Source: Haloplanus sp. HW8-1
GTDB taxonomy: Archaea > Halobacteriota > Halobacteria > Halobacteriales > Haloferacaceae
Direction: 5' to 3'
NCBI RefSeq assembly: GCF_023703795.1
Contig: NZ_CP098518.1
Span: forward strand, 1,550,001 to 1,614,000
DNA: 64,000 nucleotides
The notes under the pieces are model-generated. The model was not told where the DNA came from. It made no database searches and saw nothing but the letters and a program-made list of their open reading frames with translations. This document shows positions 43,707-52,618 of this stretch, in pieces (positions within the stretch are counted from its first letter, which is position 1; each line of letters opens with the position of its first letter). The position numbers were made by a program, and so were the translations under genes.

Positions 43707-44770
43707 CTACATGTTGTCCAAGAACTCCCGCTGTAATCCTCGCTTGTCCTCCTCGGTCTGCGCGTTGTAGTGTTCCCGAAGCACCTCCGGCGACATGTCC
43801 AGTCGGTCACTCGCCATCTCCTCCGGCATCCCGTCGTTCAAGTCCCGAGTCGCGGAACCGCGCCGAAGCGCGTGCGGCGAGTGTGACGACGGACACTTCG
43901 AGGCAGTATTGTATTCACCGACTTCCTCGCACTCATCGAGGTCGCGGTCGCGCGGGCACTCGTTCGTGTAGTAGCACGGTCGCGTCACGGCGTACACGTT
44001 CCGCTGAATCGTAGACCGCGCCGGGCGACCCTGCTCCGTCGTCAGAAGCGGCTCACGTCCATACTCGTCGGTCACGTCGTGCCGAGTCCGGTCGATGTAG
44101 TCCACCAACAGGTCGCGCAGGTCGTCACGAATCGGCGGCTTGCGCTCGGAGCGCCACTTGTTCTTGAGCGGGGTCCTCGCGTCGGGCCGATGGACAAATT
44201 CGATGAAGGGGCCATCAGGACCGTCCTCGTGGAAGTCTCCAAGGTCAAGCGCCCGGACGCCGCCGATGCGACAGCCGAGGTTCCACAGCAGGTGGAATAG
44301 GACGTGCCGGAGCGAGCCGTACTCGTAGGTGCCGAGGTAGTCGAGGATACGCTCGGCGCGCTGTTCGGAGAGCGAGACGTCCCGTGATCGCTCGTGGCGA
44401 CCCGCCTTCGGGATAGAGAGACTGGAGGTCACGCCGTCAGCGACGCCGTTGATGTTCTCGCAGAACCGCAGCAAGATACGGAAGGTACGCATCTCGTGTT
44501 CGAGCGTCGTCGGCGCGACCCCATCGGGGCGGTACGTTTGTAGGCGTGGGCCCTCCGGCGCGTCACCTCGTTCATGTCCTCCACGCCCTCCTCGGGGCAC
44601 CACTCCAGAAAGCGGTTGAGTCTGCACTTGTGTTCGTAGAGCGTGGTGTGGCTCGGGCTTTCGGTCGTCGGGGGACATCTGTACTGCTTCGGTCGGGTCG
44701 ATTGAGTCGAGACATCGACCTGTGGCGCGGACGGGACGCAGTCGGGTGTTCCCGTGACGGCGACTTTCAA
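43707..44770 (-). pseudogene. Tyrosine-recombinase integrase, frameshifted
   Basis: Catalytic residues are present in the downstream frame: Arg in CRIGGVRALDL, His-x2-Arg in SPHALRRGSATRDL and Tyr in VLREHYNAQT. The N-terminal core-binding domain (TTLYEHKCRLNRFLEWCPEEG) is in another frame. The switch lies at a TTT run at 44536-44538 (AAA on the coding strand): one more A joins HAYK to TYRPDGVAPTTLEHEMR, the usual sequence. The 5' end is unclear; a TTG at 44770 is the best start. The island it served is probably no longer self-mobile. Confidence 0.8.
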
Positions 44771-44823
44771 TACGTGACAATCGGGGATACCACTATTTTC
44801 GTCTGCGGAGACGTCCGAAACGA

Positions 44824-44962
44824 GGACACGTAGTTCCAACCGGTAGAACGCCCAGGTGGGTGTAGAGTGGGCGGCAGGGGAACGTGAGTCCGCGCGGCAC
44901 GTTCCCACGGTGGAGTTCGTCGGCCGCGTGGGAGGCTCTGGGTTCGAACCCCAGCGTGTCCA
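44824..44962 (+). other. Interrupted tRNA-like sequence at the far end of island 1
   Basis: A perfect 7-bp acceptor stem (GGACACG/CGTGTCC plus A), a D-arm (GTTC/GAAC with GG in the loop) and a perfect T-arm (CTGGG-TTCGAAC-CCCAG) are in the right order over 139 bases. The anticodon region is replaced by about 85 bases with a 9-bp hairpin (GGGAACGTG/CACGTTCCC). No convincing anticodon arm can be drawn, and it does not match the known haloarchaeal intron-bearing tRNAs that I can recall. It may be a tRNA with an unusual intron, an insertion-disrupted tRNA, or an attachment-site relic. Confidence 0.45.
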
Positions 44963-45073
44963 GATCTACGGCCCCGACCGTACGCGGTTCGGCGCGGACG
45001 ACCTCCGACTCTCCTACCCCGATCCCGTCGACCACGGTGGACCCCAACGGCTCGTCGCCCGGGCCGTCGGTCC

Positions 45074-45859
45074 CTATCGGCCCTCGGTCGTGTGCTCCGC
45101 GGCCCCTGCCTCGTACACGACCTGAACGGTCGCCCGGACGGTGACGGGGCCGGATTCGAGATCCGAGGGTGGGGCGCCGGTGGCGGCGGGCGTCTCGGTC
45201 ATGTATGCGCCCTCCTCCGCGGGACGGGGGTCGCCGACGCTCGACGTCCGGATCACGGTCACGCCCGTGACGGTGAGGTTGGCGTCGTCGGCGAGCGTCT
45301 CGGCTTTGGCCCGGGCGTCGGCCATCGCGGCGCTCCGGGCCCGCCGTTCGAGTTCGCGCCGGCGCTCGGTCGAGAGCGTGAACGTCACGTCGTCGACCTC
45401 GGTGGCGCCGTTGGCGACGGCCGTGTCGACGACGTCGCCCACGCGGTCCGGGTCGGACACGGTGATCTCGAAGTCGTGGGAGGCCCGGTACTGGATGCGG
45501 GGGTCGTCACCCTCCTCGCGCGGCCGACGGCGATCCTGATAGATGTCGTACCGCTGGGTGACGATCCGATCTTCGCCGACGCCGATCTCCCGGAGGGCGC
45601 CCCGCATTCGCGAGGTGTTCTCGGCGAGACGGCGACGAGCGGTCGCCGCGTCCTCACCCCTCGCGACGACGGACACTCTGACGACCGCTTGGTTCGGTTC
45701 CGCATCGGCGCTCCCGCTACCGGCGACGTGAATGGTACTGTCCGAGGCCGGCGTACCCGTCGCGTCGGTCGCCGTCGAGGGTGACGACGAACCGGCCGAA
45801 CAGCCGGCGACCACGAGTAGGACTGCGAGTCCCGCCGCGACCAGTGCGTGTCGTTGCAT
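45074..45859 (-). CDS. SIMPL-domain (DUF541) lipoprotein
   Basis: 261 aa. Lipobox VVAGCSAG (Cys about 20), then a SIMPL/DUF541 domain: IHVAGSGSADAEPNQAVVRV near residue 44 and the long helix ARRRLAENTSRM, ending in VTVRATVQVVYE. The fold is found in bacterial periplasmic stress proteins of unclear mechanism. Anchored outside the cell here. It stands alone, upstream of the decayed antiporter region on the opposite strand. Confidence 0.88.
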   Translation of the reverse strand: MQRHALVAAGLAVLLVVAGCSAGSSSPSTATDATGTPASDSTIHVAGSGSADAEPNQAVVRVSVVARGEDAATARRRLAENTSRMRGALREIGVGEDRIVTQRYDIYQDRRRPREEGDDPRIQYRASHDFEITVSDPDRVGDVVDTAVANGATEVDDVTFTLSTERRRELERRARSAAMADARAKAETLADDANLTVTGVTVIRTSSVGDPRPAEEGAYMTETPAATGAPPSDLESGPVTVRATVQVVYEAGAAEHTTEGR

Positions 45860-46083
45860 GACGGACTCTCCTCGATCGTGTGGTCACAAAGTAGTCCGCA
45901 AAACACAAACGGTCGTTTGACGTTCGGCCGCCGGCAGCGGCCACGGGACGGACGGCTCGGAATAAGAGAGGCACGCCGTCGGGGAGTGGTCCGACGGGCG
46001 GTCGGGCCGCCACCGCGTTCCAAGACAGCAACGGCGGAACGACGTCGAAAGTGAGTGAAGTTCCGTCAGCCGGGGGCGAACCG

Positions 46084-46650
46084 ATGGCTGAGACCGCGCT
46101 GCTCGAAATCGGAGTGCCGGTCGCGGTCCTCGCGGTCGTCGGCGTGCCGCCGCCCGGGCGGACCGCTCGCCCTTCGTATTTCGTCCTGCGGGTGGTCGGT
46201 GTGACGGTCCTGCTGGCGGGGGCGGCGCTAGCCGTCGGCGTCGGCGAGGCGGTCGCCGCGTTCTTCGTCGGCATGGCGTTCAGCGCGACGGCCTACGCTC
46301 ACGACCAAGCACGCTCTCCTCGATCCGGGACGTCTCCGCAGTCGTCTTTTCGTTTTGGATCGGCCTCGTCACCGACCTCTTCGAGATCGTAACGGCGCTC
46401 GACTGGATCGCCGTCGTCGTCGCGGAGACGGTGTCGAGGAAACTCTGCGGTGGCTTCCACTGGGGTCGGGTGTGCGGCCTCGGCGACCGTCGATCGCTCC
46501 GTGTCGGACTACCCACGCGCGGAGTTCTCGCCGATCATCACCGCGGCGGCGCTCGCGGACGCCGGGAGCGCTCCCCCGGCGGTGACCTAACATCAACGCG
46601 ACGGCAGTCGGGCAGGTCCTCGTCGTGAGCGCGCCCGGGGCGACACTGAG
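46084..46650 (+). pseudogene. Decayed KefB-type cation:proton antiporter
   Basis: The first frame encodes membrane helices VVGVTVLLAGAALAVGVGEA and AAFFVGMAFSATAYAHD. A frameshift near 46310 is needed to reach SSIRDVSAVVFSFWIGLVTD and LGDRRSLRVGLPTRG. Another near 46520 reaches EFSPIITAAALADAG. These are recognisable pieces of a Kef-type antiporter, but the N-terminal half is largely deleted and at least two frameshifts are present. A short TrkA-C remnant follows. Confidence 0.75.
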
Positions 46651-46760
46651 GGGTGCGTCCGGTCGGCCCGAACGCCTTCTCCCGTGGGTCGCGAACTGAG
46701 CCGCGAGGCGTCCCGACCGACGACGGAGTCATCCCCAGAGGGGTCGGAACGTCGGCAAGG

Positions 46761-46946
46761 GTGTACGAGTCGGAGATGCCCGGCGTCGCCCACACGTGCG
46801 AACTCGCCGGGGGAGAAAGCGTGGGAGTGGTGGTCCACCACGACGGGCGCTGTGAACTCTTCTGTCGGAAAGGTCCCGGCGCGGACGGCGAGCGGAGACT
46901 CGATCAGAAGGGCCAACTGACCCGTGTGGAACCACGGTCTGAGTGA
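46761..46946 (+). pseudogene. Remnant of a TrkA-C (KhtT-like) antiporter regulatory subunit
   Basis: 61 codons from a GTG: VYESEMPGVAHTCELAGGES, then VVVHHDGRCELF. This is the start of the KhtT/TrkA-C family that gates KefB-type antiporters. The rest of the domain is missing. It lies after the decayed antiporter, so the whole transporter module has been lost. Confidence 0.65.
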
Positions 46947-46994
46947 GGCGTGACCGACGGCGGCTTTTTGACAATGCCGGCCGTATCGCTGACC

Positions 46995-47318
46995 ATGCCA
47001 CAGACACACACGCTCGTCGGCTACGAGGACGTCGATCCGGTCGGTGGCGGCCTGCATCTCCTGCGTGACGCGCTCGACTGTACGAACCTCGGCGTATCGG
47101 TACTGGACGTCGAGTCCGGGTGGAGCGGCAAAGCACACGATCACGCCGACGACGGTCAGGAGGAAGTGTACGTCCTCGTCGAGGGGGCGGCGACGGCGAC
47201 CGTCGACGGCGAGACGGTGTCAATGTCGGCGGGCGACGCGCTGCGTGTCGGCCCCGACGCGACTCGACGGATCGACGCCGAGGCGGACTCGGTGTTCGTG
47301 ATCGCGGGTGCGCCCTAG
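46995..47318 (+). CDS. Small cupin-domain protein
   Basis: 107 aa, one cupin barrel. Motif 1 has HDHADDGQEEVYVLVEG (metal-binding His/Glu pattern) and motif 2 the DALRVGPDATRRI segment. A TTTTTGAC box about 27 bases upstream supports the ATG at 46995. Probably a metal-dependent small-molecule binding protein or enzyme. Substrate unknown. Confidence 0.85.
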   Translation: MPQTHTLVGYEDVDPVGGGLHLLRDALDCTNLGVSVLDVESGWSGKAHDHADDGQEEVYVLVEGAATATVDGETVSMSAGDALRVGPDATRRIDAEADSVFVIAGAP

Positions 47319-47503
47319 AGGCGCGCGTCGAGGTCGACGAGCGACGTCTCGTCGTCGACGTCGGCGTCGACGAGGTGTCGCCTACTGACCGAGCGGGGGC
47401 GCTTCGCCCGTCGCCGGCCCAGCCACCGCCAGCCGAGGTTTCGAAGTTTCCGACGCTGTGCGCGGTCCAGTCGGGATCGGTGGGTGTCGCTCGTATCGCT
47501 CAT
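47315..47503 (-). CDS. Small basic hypothetical protein
   Basis: 62 aa, strongly basic in the first half (RSRLDRAQRRKLRNLGWRWL) and acidic at the end. It converges on the cupin gene with a 4-bp overlap. No domain recognised; basic proteins are rare in haloarchaea, so nucleic-acid or ribosome binding is possible. Confidence 0.5.
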   Translation of the reverse strand: MSDTSDTHRSRLDRAQRRKLRNLGWRWLGRRRAKRPRSVSRRHLVDADVDDETSLVDLDARL

Positions 47504-47656
47504 GGCTCGGTCACCCGGATCGGCTCGTCGTCGGTCGATCCGGGCGGAACGTCGGTCACTCCGACCCCGACCGACTTCAATCTGTGGGTATCTGTCACAC
47601 GGGCTCGGTGTTCGGCCGCCGGTCTGAGCGATACGGTAGACCATCCACAAAAACAG

Positions 47657-47662
47657 TTATAG
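47657..47662 (+). promoter_or_regulatory. TATA element of the acyl-CoA synthetase gene
   Basis: TTATAG 24-29 bases before the ATG at 47686 within an A-rich stretch, implying a leaderless mRNA. Confidence 0.6.
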
Positions 47663-47685
47663 ACTGTCGCCGGGACCGTCACGAC

Positions 47686-49299
47686 ATGCAGAAACCGCTC
47701 TTGGTGACCGACTTCCTCGACAGGGCCCGTAACTACTACGGCGACCACGAGGCGGTAGTGGCGACGACCGGAGAACGGTACACGTACGACGAACTCGGCG
47801 AGCGCGCGGATCGGTTCTCGGCCGCCCTCCAGGCCCGCGGAATCGAGAAGGGCGACCGGGTGGCGGTGCTCGATCCGAACACGCACTACCACCTCGAAGC
47901 GGCCTACGGGATCATGCAACTGGGCGCGATTCACACCCCGCTCAACTACCGTCTGACGCCCGACGACTTCGAGTACATCCTCGACGACGCGGGGGTCGAC
48001 GCCATCTACGCCGATCACGAGTACGCGGAGAAGATAGCGGCCATCAGGGACGACGTCCCGACGGAGACGTTCGTTACGAACGACCCCGAGGCCGTCGACG
48101 GCGACTGGGAGGGGTTCGACGCTGTCGTCTCGGCGGCCGGAACCGCCTACGACCGCCCCGAGATGGACGAAACCGAGGTGATCACCATCAACTACACCTC
48201 GGGAACCACGGGCGATCCGAAAGGCGTGATGCGAAGCCACCGGTGTGAGACCCTCCACGCTTACCTCACGACGATCCACCAGGGGATCGCGGACGACGAC
48301 GTCTATCTCTGGACGCTCCCGATGTTCCACGTCAACGGCTGGGGACATATCTTCGCGATCACGGGCATGGGCGCGAAGCACGTCTGCACCCGCGGGATCG
48401 ACGCCGAGTGGATCCTCGAGACGATCGCCGCGGAGGACGTCTCCTATCTCTGTGGTGCCCCGACGGTGTTGAACATGCTGAGCGACTACTACCACGACAA
48501 CGACGTCCCCACGAGCGGCGACAACGACGTCCGCATCGCAACGGCGGGATCGGCGCCGCCGGAGGCCACCATCCGCACCGTCGAAGACGAGTTCGGCTGG
48601 TATCTCAAACACGTCTACGGCGCCACCGAGACCGGGCCGCTGGTCACCACCTCCGACGCCCGTCGCCTGTTCGACGACGCGAGCGGCGACCGTTTCGCGG
48701 TCAAGAAGCGACAGGGGCTCGGCTTCCTGGGGACGGAGATTCGGGTCGTCGACGAGGACGGCGAGGACGTTCCCCCGGACGACGAGACGATCGGGGAAGT
48801 GGTCGTCCGTGGCAACCAGGTGATGGAGGGCTACTGGGAGAACCCCGAGGCCACCGAGGAGGCGTTCAGCGACCGGATCGACGGCTACTACCACATGGGC
48901 GATCTGGCGACGGTCGACGAGAACGGCATGATCGCCATTCAGGACCGCAAGAAAGATATCATCGTCTCGGGCGGGGAGAACATCTCCAGCATCGAACTGG
49001 AGGACACGCTGTTCGAGCATCCGCAGGTGTCGGACGTCGCGGTGATCCCCGCCCCGAGCGAGAAGTGGGGTGAGGAGCCGAAGGCGTTCGTCGTCCCGGA
49101 GGGTGGCGACCCCAACGCACCCGGAGTCACCGCGGCGGAACTGATCGCGTTCACCCGCGACAACCTCGCGGGCTTCAAGACCGTCGGGCAGGTCGAGTTC
49201 GTCGCCGGTCTCCCCACCACCGCCACGGGCAAGGTCCAGAAGTACGAACTCCGGTCCGAGGAGTGGGAGGACGAGGATCGGATGATCGGCGAAGGGTGA
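47686..49299 (+). CDS. AMP-forming acyl-CoA synthetase
   Basis: 537 aa, ANL superfamily. P-loop-like motif NYTSGTTGDPKGVM (about residues 166-179), LPMFHVNGWG (about 210-219), the YGATETGPL motif (about 310-318), GDLATVDENG (about 405-414) and the C-terminal catalytic Lys in TATGKVQKYEL. It activates a carboxylic acid to its CoA thioester using ATP. The MFHVNGWG segment is typical of the medium/long-chain fatty acid branch. It has no partner enzyme beside it. Confidence 0.93.
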   Translation: MQKPLLVTDFLDRARNYYGDHEAVVATTGERYTYDELGERADRFSAALQARGIEKGDRVAVLDPNTHYHLEAAYGIMQLGAIHTPLNYRLTPDDFEYILDDAGVDAIYADHEYAEKIAAIRDDVPTETFVTNDPEAVDGDWEGFDAVVSAAGTAYDRPEMDETEVITINYTSGTTGDPKGVMRSHRCETLHAYLTTIHQGIADDDVYLWTLPMFHVNGWGHIFAITGMGAKHVCTRGIDAEWILETIAAEDVSYLCGAPTVLNMLSDYYHDNDVPTSGDNDVRIATAGSAPPEATIRTVEDEFGWYLKHVYGATETGPLVTTSDARRLFDDASGDRFAVKKRQGLGFLGTEIRVVDEDGEDVPPDDETIGEVVVRGNQVMEGYWENPEATEEAFSDRIDGYYHMGDLATVDENGMIAIQDRKKDIIVSGGENISSIELEDTLFEHPQVSDVAVIPAPSEKWGEEPKAFVVPEGGDPNAPGVTAAELIAFTRDNLAGFKTVGQVEFVAGLPTTATGKVQKYELRSEEWEDEDRMIGEG

Positions 49300-49340
49300 A
49301 AACACGGACTCGATCGGATCCGTCGTACGAGCCGATCGCT

Positions 49341-49640
49341 ATGCCAGCCAGAACCGCGGACGCGACGTGAGAAGGCGACCTGCGGACGGGTGGCGGGACC
49401 GTCGGCCTCGGTAGCGGCGCGTACCAGGGCCCGTACGCGTTCGGCGCCCGCTACGAGGACGCCGACGGAACGGATCCCGAGGAACTCGTCGGCGCGGCCG
49501 AGGCGGGCTGTTTCGCCATGGCGCTGGCGAACGCCCTCGCCGAGGACGGCTTCACGCCCGAGAGCATCCACACCACGGTGAGTGTCGACCCCGACGCTAG
49601 GCCACACCGTCGACGGGATCGGACCGGCGGTCGACCCGAA
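49341..49640 (+). pseudogene. OsmC/Ohr-family peroxidase, inactivated by a nonsense codon
   Basis: From the ATG at 49341 the frame reads nine codons, then a TGA at 49368-49370 where the family has Trp (ATW-EG). Beyond it the same frame continues with GGGTVGLGSGAYQGPYAFGARYEDADG and EELVGAAEAGCFAMALANAL, containing the peroxidatic Cys. At about 49598 the frame is lost again and the second half is missing. Recently decayed: most of the first domain is still well conserved. Confidence 0.78.
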
Positions 49641-49648
49641 CCGAGCGG

Positions 49649-50173
49649 TCAGTCGCTCCCCGTCCTCTCCTCGTCCTCGACGACCGTCGACGTCCCGGCG
49701 TAGAGGTCGGCCTTCTCGACGTAGTGGTCCGCCGCTTCCTGCCACGACGAGTCGGGAATCTCCTTGATTACCTCGGCGGGTGTCCCCGCGACCAGCGTCT
49801 CGGGGGGAACGTCGGTCCCCTCGGTGACGACGCTTCCGGCGGCGACGATAGCCCTCTCCCCGACCGTCGCATCGTCGAGGACGATCGCACCCATCCCGAC
49901 CAGTGCCCGCTCTTCGACCGTCGCCGCGTGGACGATGGCGGTGTGGCCGACGGTGGCGTGCCGGCCGACGACCGCGTCCTCGTGACAGACGGCGTTGTCC
50001 TGTACGTTCGCCCCCTCGCGAATCACGATCGGCTGGTCGCCACGGAGCGTGGCGTTCGGCCAGACGGAGGCGTCGGGTTCGAGAGTCACGTCGCCGATCA
50101 CGACCGCCGCATCGTCGACGTACGCGTCCTCGTGGATCGTCGGTTCGACGCCATCGACTGCTCTCAGTACCAT
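49649..50173 (-). CDS. Gamma-carbonic-anhydrase-like hexapeptide-repeat protein
   Basis: 174 aa. Left-handed beta-helix of hexapeptide repeats (VVIGDVTLEPDASVWPNATL onward). The three metal His residues appear in VCHEDAVVGRH and VGHTAIVH, and a C-terminal helix caps the trimer. The family includes the archaeal carbonic anhydrase Cam and related Zn-dependent trimers. Activity is not guaranteed because many members are inactive paralogues. Confidence 0.88.
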   Translation of the reverse strand: MVLRAVDGVEPTIHEDAYVDDAAVVIGDVTLEPDASVWPNATLRGDQPIVIREGANVQDNAVCHEDAVVGRHATVGHTAIVHAATVEERALVGMGAIVLDDATVGERAIVAAGSVVTEGTDVPPETLVAGTPAEVIKEIPDSSWQEAADHYVEKADLYAGTSTVVEDEERTGSD

Positions 50174-50270
50174 GCGGACGCCTCGGACCGGGGGCGGATA
50201 AAATCCCCCCGACCGCGAACCGTCGGCGCCGACGGCAATCCCTTTCACCTCCGCCCCCCGAAGCCTCGAC

Positions 50271-50765
50271 ATGAGCGACACCATCGAGGTGGTGTGGGGC
50301 CACGGCGACGCCGGCACGCCGCTGAGCGCGTTCGACGCCGCGCTGGCCGGCGCGGGCATCCACAACTACAACCTCGTCACCTACTCCTCCGTCATCCCGC
50401 CCGGGCGAGCGGTCGCCCGCACCGGCCGGACCGAGGCCGCGTACGGCGTCGGGGCGCCGGTCGGGGTGGTGCTCGCGGCCGCCGAGACGACGCGGCCGAG
50501 CGACACCGTCGCCGCCGGCCTCGGGTGGGCCCGCGCCGAAGAGGGCGGCGTCCTCATGGAGAGCACCGCGGGATCGGCGGAGGCGGTACGGGCCGACCTC
50601 CGGGAGAAACTCGCCGACGCCCGCCGACTCCGGGACTGGAACTGGGAGGAGGAACGGCGACTGGAGGTGCGCGAACACACTGTCGACCGGACGGGAGCGG
50701 TGGTCGTCGCCGCGGTGTACGGGCCGCTGGCGTACGCCGAGGACGACGCGGCCCCCGTCCGCTGA
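50271..50765 (+). CDS. pdaD: Pyruvoyl-dependent arginine decarboxylase
   Basis: 164 aa. The self-cleavage site for pyruvoyl formation lies in LVTYSSVIPPG (Ser-Ser, about residues 39-43). A GHGDAGTPLSAFDAAL loop and EEGGVLMES segment build the active site. The enzyme makes agmatine from arginine, the entry to archaeal polyamine and agmatidine synthesis. Length and motifs fit the archaeal family well. Confidence 0.92.
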   Translation: MSDTIEVVWGHGDAGTPLSAFDAALAGAGIHNYNLVTYSSVIPPGRAVARTGRTEAAYGVGAPVGVVLAAAETTRPSDTVAAGLGWARAEEGGVLMESTAGSAEAVRADLREKLADARRLRDWNWEEERRLEVREHTVDRTGAVVVAAVYGPLAYAEDDAAPVR

Positions 50766-50773
50766 CCGGGCGA

Positions 50774-51095
50774 TCACTCCAGTCGCTCGGCGTACTCGTA
50801 GTCCACCGCCGTTGCCTCCGGGCGCTCCCCGTCGAGTGCGATCCGCCAGCCGTCGATCGCTCCGGGATCGTCCAGCGCCGCGCGGAGGCGTCCTCGCACC
50901 TCCTCGACGTCGATCCCGTAGTAGTCGCCAGGCACCCCGTGGAGGTACTGGAGCGCCGTCTCGAACAGGCTCCGCATTCCGTCGTCGTTCTCGAAGTCGA
51001 CGTGTTTGTACGCGCCGGCCGCGACCTGGACCATCCCGTGGAGGAAGGCGCTTTCGGTGGAGCCGGAACCGTAGTTGTACCACTCGTCCTCGAAG
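50774..51095 (-). pseudogene. C-terminal half of the resident DUF309 gene
   Basis: Encodes the last 106 or so residues of a DUF309 protein: [20 protein letters not shown], then [19 protein letters not shown] and the C-terminal YEYAERLE. Its frame begins abruptly at the left edge of the 6.3-kb element. The matching N-terminal half lies at 57379-57561 on the same strand. Together they form one complete gene. An internal ATG at 51034 could give an 86-aa product, but it would lack the first helices. Confidence 0.88.
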
Positions 51096-51099
51096 ATTG
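51092..51099. repeat. Left attachment site of element 2
   Basis: GAAGATTG; its core GAAG is shared with the right site (57387-57390). The outer side is DUF309 coding DNA and the inner side element DNA. Joined to the right end it rebuilds the near-palindrome CAATCTT-C-AAGATTG. Confidence 0.75.
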
Positions 51100-51169
51100 T
51101 TTGGATAAGTGTAATTAGTCCCTAGCTATAAGAGAGCAGAGTGACTCTCTTGGAGAGAGGCGTGCCACC

Positions 51170-52465
51170 ATGGCGAAATCAATGCGGGAGCGATACGAAA
51201 CCGCCCGAAAGCGAATCGAGAATGACGAGGACGTGAGCGACGAGGAGAGGCAGCTAATACTCGAATTTGTAGATGCGAACGACTCCCGTCGGAACACCTA
51301 CCAAATGCCCGATGGAAAGGTCAAGGAAGACGGGACGCTCGCTCGCTACGCACGGGCGCTCTGCCGCGTGGCACGGGACTTGGAACCGGCGCTGACCGAA
51401 GCTACTGCCTACGACATCAACTCCCTGATGGACGCCTATCTCAACGGTAATGTTGCTGGCGTCAAGGACGATGGATTAGAAAGTAGCACTGTGCGGAACT
51501 TTCAGGGCCCTACTCGCCGCTTCTACCTCTACCACGATGAGTTAGGAGTTGACCGGGAGGAGATTCACTTTGCTGAACAAGACGAGTCTTCCGTCGACGA
51601 GCGGGATATGTTCTCCAAGGAGGATGTGCAGGCCCTCCGCGAAGAAGCCAAACGCCGCGGTTCTCGGGACATCTGTCTCGTCGATCTACTCCTCTACACC
51701 GGTCAACGACGGAGCGCGATTTTAAATCTCAGGCTCAAGGACGTGAAACCGGAAGATGGGATCTTCTATCTCAACGACGACGATGGTGACCTCAAGGGTG
51801 CGAAAGGCAAACGACCCCTCTTAGGTGCCAATAAGACCGTTCGTGACTGGGTTCGACAACATCCGACCGGCGATCCGGACGATTATCTCATCACGCACAA
51901 ACACGATCAGAGCAATCGCGACGGCGTGGAGCCGGGAGACAAGCTAGATCCGAGTACCTTGTATCGACAGCTCCAGCGAATCGGGGACGCAGCCGGTGTG
52001 GACAAGCCAGTGAACGCTCACAACTTCCGCCACTACTTCGTGACGGTGTGTAAGCGGGACTATGGCATGGACAACGACAACATAAAGCACCTGATCGGAC
52101 ACGAACCCGACAGCAAGGTGATGGAACGCACCTATGCTCACCTCACTGATGAGGATCACATTGAGGCCGCCGAGGTGGCTCGAGGACTCCGCGATCCCGA
52201 CAAGGACAGTCCGCTCACGCCGCCGGTGTGTGATCGTTGCGGGGAACCACTAGAGGGCGATTGGAAGTCCTGCCCCTATTGTGGGTTGGTGTACTCACCG
52301 GACGCCAAAGAGGTGGAGGACAAGGTCAGCACCGATGTAAAAGAGTCCTACAGGCAAACAGATCCCGACGATACGGAGACGCAAGCGAAGATAGACAAGC
52401 TGGATGAACTGTTGGATGATCCCGACGTGAAAGCTGCACTTTTGGACAAATTGGCCGACAAATGA
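51170..52465 (+). CDS. Tyrosine recombinase (integrase) of element 2 with zinc ribbon
   Basis: 431 aa, intact. An N-terminal SAM-like core-binding domain is followed by the catalytic domain: Arg in YTGQRRSAILNLRL (about 182-195), His-x2-Arg in NAHNFRHYFVTVC (about 282-294), His in LIGHEPDSKVM and the nucleophile Tyr in ERTYAHL (about 323). A zinc ribbon (CDRCGEPL then CPYCGLV) and an acidic tail follow. It lies 75 bp from the left attachment site, the usual place for an element's integrase. A TATA-like CTATAAG lies at about 51125. Confidence 0.95.
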   Translation: MAKSMRERYETARKRIENDEDVSDEERQLILEFVDANDSRRNTYQMPDGKVKEDGTLARYARALCRVARDLEPALTEATAYDINSLMDAYLNGNVAGVKDDGLESSTVRNFQGPTRRFYLYHDELGVDREEIHFAEQDESSVDERDMFSKEDVQALREEAKRRGSRDICLVDLLLYTGQRRSAILNLRLKDVKPEDGIFYLNDDDGDLKGAKGKRPLLGANKTVRDWVRQHPTGDPDDYLITHKHDQSNRDGVEPGDKLDPSTLYRQLQRIGDAAGVDKPVNAHNFRHYFVTVCKRDYGMDNDNIKHLIGHEPDSKVMERTYAHLTDEDHIEAAEVARGLRDPDKDSPLTPPVCDRCGEPLEGDWKSCPYCGLVYSPDAKEVEDKVSTDVKESYRQTDPDDTETQAKIDKLDELLDDPDVKAALLDKLADK

Positions 52466-52618
52466 ATATCTAAGCGTCACTCCGGACGAGGTAAACAGGT
52501 AGAGTAGCTCATTCTCCAGAATCCGTTTCTGTTATCCAATCTCTATTCAGTACGACTGTCAACACCGGTCACTACTGAGAATCTCACCGATGTTCTCCAA
52601 GCAGAATTAGCGAATCGG

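Noticed and set aside
44824-44962. Intron-bearing tRNA-Trp, tRNA-Met or tRNA-Gln
   Set aside because: No CCA, CAT or TTG anticodon can be placed at position 34-36 and the anticodon stem does not pair.
44793-45047. Short ORFs on both strands around the tRNA-like sequence
   Set aside because: They overlap the paired stems and have no haloarchaeal codon character.
51034-51034. The 86-aa ORF from an internal ATG as a complete gene
   Set aside because: The frame upstream still encodes DUF309 residues up to the element border, so the gene is truncated.
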